From NCBI RefSeq assembly GCF_014268445.2, contig NZ_CP077089.1:2039501-2103500 (forward strand): a stretch of DNA of 64,000 bases, read 5' to 3'. Positions 60,511 through 64,000 of the stretch are shown here, one piece after another. How positions within the stretch are numbered: position 1 is the stretch's first letter; the number at the start of each line of letters is the position of its first letter. The position numbers were made by a program, and so were the translations under genes. The stretch is from Pseudomonas tensinigenes. Its GTDB lineage: Bacteria > Pseudomonadota > Gammaproteobacteria > Pseudomonadales > Pseudomonadaceae. The notes below the pieces were generated by a model that searched no databases, had not been told where the DNA came from, and was given only the letters and a program-made list of their open reading frames with translations.

Positions 60511-62283
60511 ATGGCTAACATTCCAACGATTTCTTTTGACGCCATCATTATTGGTGGTGGCGGTGCCGGCATGCGCGCTGCGCTGCAACTGGCGCAGGGT
60601 GGTCACAAGACTGCCGTGATCACCAAGGTTTTCCCGACCCGTTCGCACACTGTATCCGCTCAAGGCGGCATCACGTGCGCGATCGCGTCTGCTGACCCGA
60701 ACGATGACTGGCGCTGGCACATGTACGATACCGTCAAGGGCTCCGACTACATCGGTGACCAGGACGCTATCGAATACATGTGTCAGGAAGGCCCGGCCGC
60801 GGTTTTCGAGCTGGACCACATGGGTCTGCCGTTCTCGCGTACCGAACAAGGCCGTATCTACCAGCGTCCGTTCGGTGGTCAGTCCAAGGACTACGGTAAA
60901 GGCGGCCAGGCTGCGCGTACTTGCGCGGCTTCCGACCGTACCGGTCACGCCCTGCTGCACACCCTTTATCAGGGCAACCTGAAAGCCGGTACCACGTTCC
61001 TGAACGAGTACTACGCTGTCGACCTGGTGAAGAACCAGGAAGGCGATTTCGTCGGTGTGATCGCGATCTGCATCGAAACTGGCGAAACTTCCTACATCCG
61101 CGCCAAAGCCACCGTATTGGCTACCGGCGGTGCAGGTCGTATCTACGCTTCCACCACCAACGCCCTGATCAACACCGGTGACGGCGTCGGCATGGCTCTG
61201 CGTGCTGGCGTACCGGTACAAGACATCGAAATGTGGCAGTTCCACCCGACCGGCATCGCCGGTGCCGGTGTACTGGTTACAGAAGGTTGCCGTGGTGAAG
61301 GTGGTTACCTGATCAACAAGCACGGCGAGCGTTTCATGGAGCGTTATGCTCCGAACGCCAAAGACCTTGCCGGTCGTGACGTGGTTGCTCGCTCGATGGT
61401 TAAAGAAATCATCGCCGGCAACGGTTGCGGTCCGAATGGCGACCACGTGATGCTCAAACTCGACCACTTGGGCGAGGAAGTGCTGCACAGCCGTCTGCCA
61501 GGCATCTGCGAACTGTCGAAGACTTTCGCCCACGTTGACCCGGTTGTTGCGCCGGTTCCGGTTGTTCCGACTTGCCACTATATGATGGGCGGCGTTGCCA
61601 CCAACATCCATGGCCAGGCGATCACCCAGAACGCCGATGGCGTGGATCAGATCATTCCTGGTCTGTTCGCGGTAGGTGAAGTGGCTTGCGTATCGGTGCA
61701 CGGTGCCAACCGTCTGGGCGGCAACTCGCTGCTCGACCTGGTGGTATTCGGCCGCGCTGCCGGCCTGCACCTGGAAAAAGCACTGACCGACGGCATCGAA
61801 TACGACGACGCTACCGAAGCCGACATCGAAGCTGCCCTGTCGCGCCTGAACGCACTGAACAACCGTACTGACGGCGAAGACGTAGCCACCCTGCGTCGCG
61901 AGCTGCAAAGTTGCATGCAGAACTACTTCGGCGTATTCCGTACCGGCGAATACATGCAGAAAGGTATCGCTCAGCTTGCTGACCTGCGTACCCGCATTGC
62001 CAACGTGAAGATCAACGATAAGTCGCAGGCGTTCAACACTGCCCGTATCGAAGCGCTGGAACTGCAAAACCTGCTGGAAGTGGCTGAAGCTACCGCCATC
62101 GCTGCCGAAGTACGTAAAGAGTCGCGCGGTGCTCACGCCCGTGAAGACTTCGAAGATCGTGACGACGAAAACTGGCTGTGCCACACCCTGTACTTCCCGG
62201 GTGACAAGCGCGTCACCAAGCGTGCCGTGAACTTCTCGCCGAAGACTGTTCCGACTTTCGAACCTAAAGTCCGGACTTATTAA
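60511..62283 (+). CDS. sdhA: Succinate dehydrogenase flavoprotein SdhA
   Basis: 590 residues. FAD-binding start [20 protein letters not shown], the covalent-FAD His in [10 protein letters not shown] near residue 47, substrate-site motif [20 protein letters not shown] near 245, and [19 protein letters not shown]. It oxidises succinate to fumarate. Complete. Confidence 0.98.
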   Translation: MANIPTISFDAIIIGGGGAGMRAALQLAQGGHKTAVITKVFPTRSHTVSAQGGITCAIASADPNDDWRWHMYDTVKGSDYIGDQDAIEYMCQEGPAAVFELDHMGLPFSRTEQGRIYQRPFGGQSKDYGKGGQAARTCAASDRTGHALLHTLYQGNLKAGTTFLNEYYAVDLVKNQEGDFVGVIAICIETGETSYIRAKATVLATGGAGRIYASTTNALINTGDGVGMALRAGVPVQDIEMWQFHPTGIAGAGVLVTEGCRGEGGYLINKHGERFMERYAPNAKDLAGRDVVARSMVKEIIAGNGCGPNGDHVMLKLDHLGEEVLHSRLPGICELSKTFAHVDPVVAPVPVVPTCHYMMGGVATNIHGQAITQNADGVDQIIPGLFAVGEVACVSVHGANRLGGNSLLDLVVFGRAAGLHLEKALTDGIEYDDATEADIEAALSRLNALNNRTDGEDVATLRRELQSCMQNYFGVFRTGEYMQKGIAQLADLRTRIANVKINDKSQAFNTARIEALELQNLLEVAEATAIAAEVRKESRGAHAREDFEDRDDENWLCHTLYFPGDKRVTKRAVNFSPKTVPTFEPKVRTY

Positions 62284-62294
62284 GGGTGACCGCC

Positions 62295-62999
62295 ATGTTG
62301 CAAGTCAGTGTTTATCGCTACAACCCTGATCAGGACGCTGCGCCGTTCATGCAGGAATTCCAGGTCGATACCGGTGGTAAAGACCTGATGGTGCTGGACG
62401 TGCTGGCCCTGATCAAAGAGCAGGACGAGGGTTTCTCCTATCGTCGCTCTTGCCGTGAAGGCGTCTGCGGCTCCGACGGCATGAACATCAACGGCAAGAA
62501 CGGTCTGGCATGCATCACGCCGCTGTCCGCCGTTGTAAAAGGTAACAAGCTGATCGTTCGTCCGCTGCCAGGTTTGCCGGTTATCCGTGACCTGGTTGTC
62601 GATATGAGCATCTTCTACAAGCAATACGAGAAGGTGAAGCCTTACCTGCAGAACGACACGCCGGCTCCGGCCATCGAGCGTCTGCAGTCGCCAGAAGAGC
62701 GTGAAAAGCTCGACGGTCTGTACGAGTGCATCCTGTGCGCTTGCTGCTCGACCTCTTGCCCGTCCTTCTGGTGGAACCCGGACAAGTTCCTGGGTCCAGC
62801 TGCGCTGCTGCAAGCTTATCGCTTCCTGGCAGACAGCCGTGACACCAAGACCAACGAGCGTCTGGCTTCGCTCGATGACCCGTTCAGCGTCTTCCGCTGC
62901 CGGGGCATCATGAACTGCGTCAACGTATGTCCGAAAGGCCTGAACCCGACTAAGGCCATCGGTCACATCCGTAACATGCTGCTTTCGAGCGGCGTGTGA
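62295..62999 (+). CDS. sdhB: Succinate dehydrogenase iron-sulfur subunit SdhB
   Basis: 234 residues from ATG 62295 (MLQVSVYRYNPDQDAAPF), 11 bases after sdhA with AAGGG upstream. [2Fe-2S] cysteines are in SCREGVCGSDG, and the [4Fe-4S]/[3Fe-4S] cysteines in CILCACCSTSCPS and CRGIMNCVNVCPKGLNP. It passes electrons from SdhA to the quinone site. A 251-base gap to sucA follows. That gap has a few hairpins (for example TCCGGG/CCCGGA near 63125) and no gene. Confidence 0.98.
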   Translation: MLQVSVYRYNPDQDAAPFMQEFQVDTGGKDLMVLDVLALIKEQDEGFSYRRSCREGVCGSDGMNINGKNGLACITPLSAVVKGNKLIVRPLPGLPVIRDLVVDMSIFYKQYEKVKPYLQNDTPAPAIERLQSPEEREKLDGLYECILCACCSTSCPSFWWNPDKFLGPAALLQAYRFLADSRDTKTNERLASLDDPFSVFRCRGIMNCVNVCPKGLNPTKAIGHIRNMLLSSGV

Positions 63000-63250
63000 T
63001 TCAGCTGCTGTAACCGCTGCACCGTAGAGGCTGTGGCGCGGGCTTCAACCCGCGTCATGGCTATAACCAGAGCAGTAGCCACAAGCTGCCGCTCTTATTT
63101 TGAAGAAATGAGACAAGCAGGGGCATCCGGGCTGGTACCCGGACTATCAGTGTGATCCTAAGTGGCTTGTTTTAGTCGCTGCATTCGGACTTCTGCAAGT
63201 TTGCTCGGTGTCGACATCGATGGTGTTCCCCTAACCGAGGGTGACCAAGC

Positions 63251-64000
63251 ATGCAAGAAAGCGTGATGCAGCGCATGTGGAACAGCGCCTACCTTTCAGG
63301 TGGAAACGCTGCCTATGTGGAAGAGCTTTATGAGCTCTACCTGCACGACCCTAACGCTGTGCCAGAAGAGTGGCGCACCTACTTTCAGAAGTTGCCTGCC
63401 GACGGCAACTCTGCCACTGATGTTTCGCACTCGACAATTCGCGATCATTTCGTGCTGCTGGCAAAGAACCAGCGCCGCGCCCAACCGGTTTCCGCCGGCA
63501 GCGTGAGCAGTGAGCACGAGAAGAAGCAAGTTGAAGTGCTGCGATTGATCCAGGCCTACCGTATGCGTGGCCACCAGGCAGCCCAGCTTGACCCGCTGGG
63601 GCTGTGGCAGCGTCCTGCACCTGCAGACCTGTCGATCAATCATTACGGCTTGACCAATGCCGATCTTGATACGACCTTCCGTGCCGGCGACCTGTTCATC
63701 GGCAAAGAGGAAGCGAGCCTACGCGAAATTCACGAAGCGTTGCAGCAGACATATTGCCGCACCATCGGCGCTGAATTTACGCACATCACCGATTCCGAGC
63801 AGCGCCAGTGGTTCCAGCAGCGTCTGGAAAGCGTGCGTGGTCGTCCAACGTACTCCGCCGACATCAAGAGCCACCTGCTTGAGCGCGTGACTGCCGGTGA
63901 AGGCCTGGAAAAATACCTGGGCACCAAATACCCGGGCACCAAGCGTTTCGGTCTGGAAGGTGGCGAAAGCCTGATTCCGATGCTCGACGAACTGATCCAG
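63251..64000 (+). CDS. sucA: 2-oxoglutarate dehydrogenase E1 component, N-terminal part (continues beyond window)
   Basis: 250 residues from ATG 63251 (MQESVMQRMWNSAYLSGGNA) to the window end. The N-terminal E1o motif AAYVEELYELYLHDPNAVPE and later RLIQAYRMRGHQAAQLDPLG are characteristic, as is FGLEGGESLIPMLDELI near the edge. It decarboxylates 2-oxoglutarate with thiamine diphosphate. It follows sdhB as in other gammaproteobacteria (sdhCDAB-sucABCD). Confidence 0.97.
   Translation, partial: MQESVMQRMWNSAYLSGGNAAYVEELYELYLHDPNAVPEEWRTYFQKLPADGNSATDVSHSTIRDHFVLLAKNQRRAQPVSAGSVSSEHEKKQVEVLRLIQAYRMRGHQAAQLDPLGLWQRPAPADLSINHYGLTNADLDTTFRAGDLFIGKEEASLREIHEALQQTYCRTIGAEFTHITDSEQRQWFQQRLESVRGRPTYSADIKSHLLERVTAGEGLEKYLGTKYPGTKRFGLEGGESLIPMLDELIQ

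Noticed and set aside
60007..62184. 725-codon open frame antisense to sdhA
   Set aside because: Mirror of the strong codon bias of sdhA; no family resemblance.

Overview
The window is chromosomal DNA from a GC-rich fluorescent pseudomonad, most likely of the Pseudomonas fluorescens complex. The evidence is gene content and order: the polar-flagellum block flhB, flhA, flhF, fleN, fliA, cheYZAB, motCD, parC/parP, cheW, then the ccm cytochrome c maturation operon, then the pyk-ttuD-glxR-hyi-gcl glyoxylate operon, and finally gltA, sdhCDAB and sucA. Intergenic spaces carry the typical Pseudomonas REP palindromes. No rRNA or tRNA gene, CRISPR array or prophage was seen.

Layout. 1-1477 is the end of the flagellar export operon (fliR, flhB). 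1478-8798 is an accessory insertion between flhB and flhA. It holds a small OB-fold-like gene, a 1205-residue Ig-like repeat protein, an unknown gene, and two near-identical copies of a 119-residue DUF6124-type gene, each behind a long structured leader. 8799-23341 is the flagellar regulation, stator and chemotaxis run on the plus strand. It is followed by an opposing pair, a FliK-domain protein and a free-standing FlhB C-terminal domain (23447-25347). 25545-32925 is ccmABCDEFGHI plus a lipoprotein. 33134-38975 is mixed: hicAB toxin-antitoxin, an MFS exporter, a periplasmic protein, a sulfate-binding protein, a K+ channel-like protein and a urea transporter. 39122-45756 is the glyoxylate-to-pyruvate operon, with a GlcG-like gene divergent from it. 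46679-56802 holds a REP-associated transposase, a TetR regulator, DUF808, an alpha/beta hydrolase overlapping mlaA, a GH17 enzyme, a betaine-binding protein and DUF485-actP. 56803-58050 is a gene-free stack of repeat families ending in a long G-rich tandem repeat. 58118-64000 is the citrate synthase / succinate dehydrogenase / oxoglutarate dehydrogenase junction with a clear divergent promoter pair.

The strongest unexplained signal is the leader of the two DUF6124 genes (about 2386-2760 and 7270-7611, minus strand). Three blocks of each leader contain the same short segments in sense, antisense and sense orientation, so the middle block can pair either with an upstream block or with the downstream block that overlaps the ribosome binding site. 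Between the two copies the paired segments change together, a C(UUCG)G hairpin keeps its loop while its stem changes by compensatory substitutions, and the encoded proteins remain about 96 percent identical. This looks like a translation-controlling structured RNA that I cannot match to a known class. A second signal is a shared palindrome (CTGTCA-N4-TGACAG) upstream of three accessory genes in the same insertion, with a degenerate fourth copy.

Functional links. The flagellar genes build and position one polar flagellum and connect it to the main chemotaxis array through ParC/ParP. The Ccm proteins assemble c-type cytochromes for respiration. The gcl operon recycles glyoxylate to pyruvate through tartronate semialdehyde, hydroxypyruvate and glycerate. 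The final block is the core of the TCA cycle.
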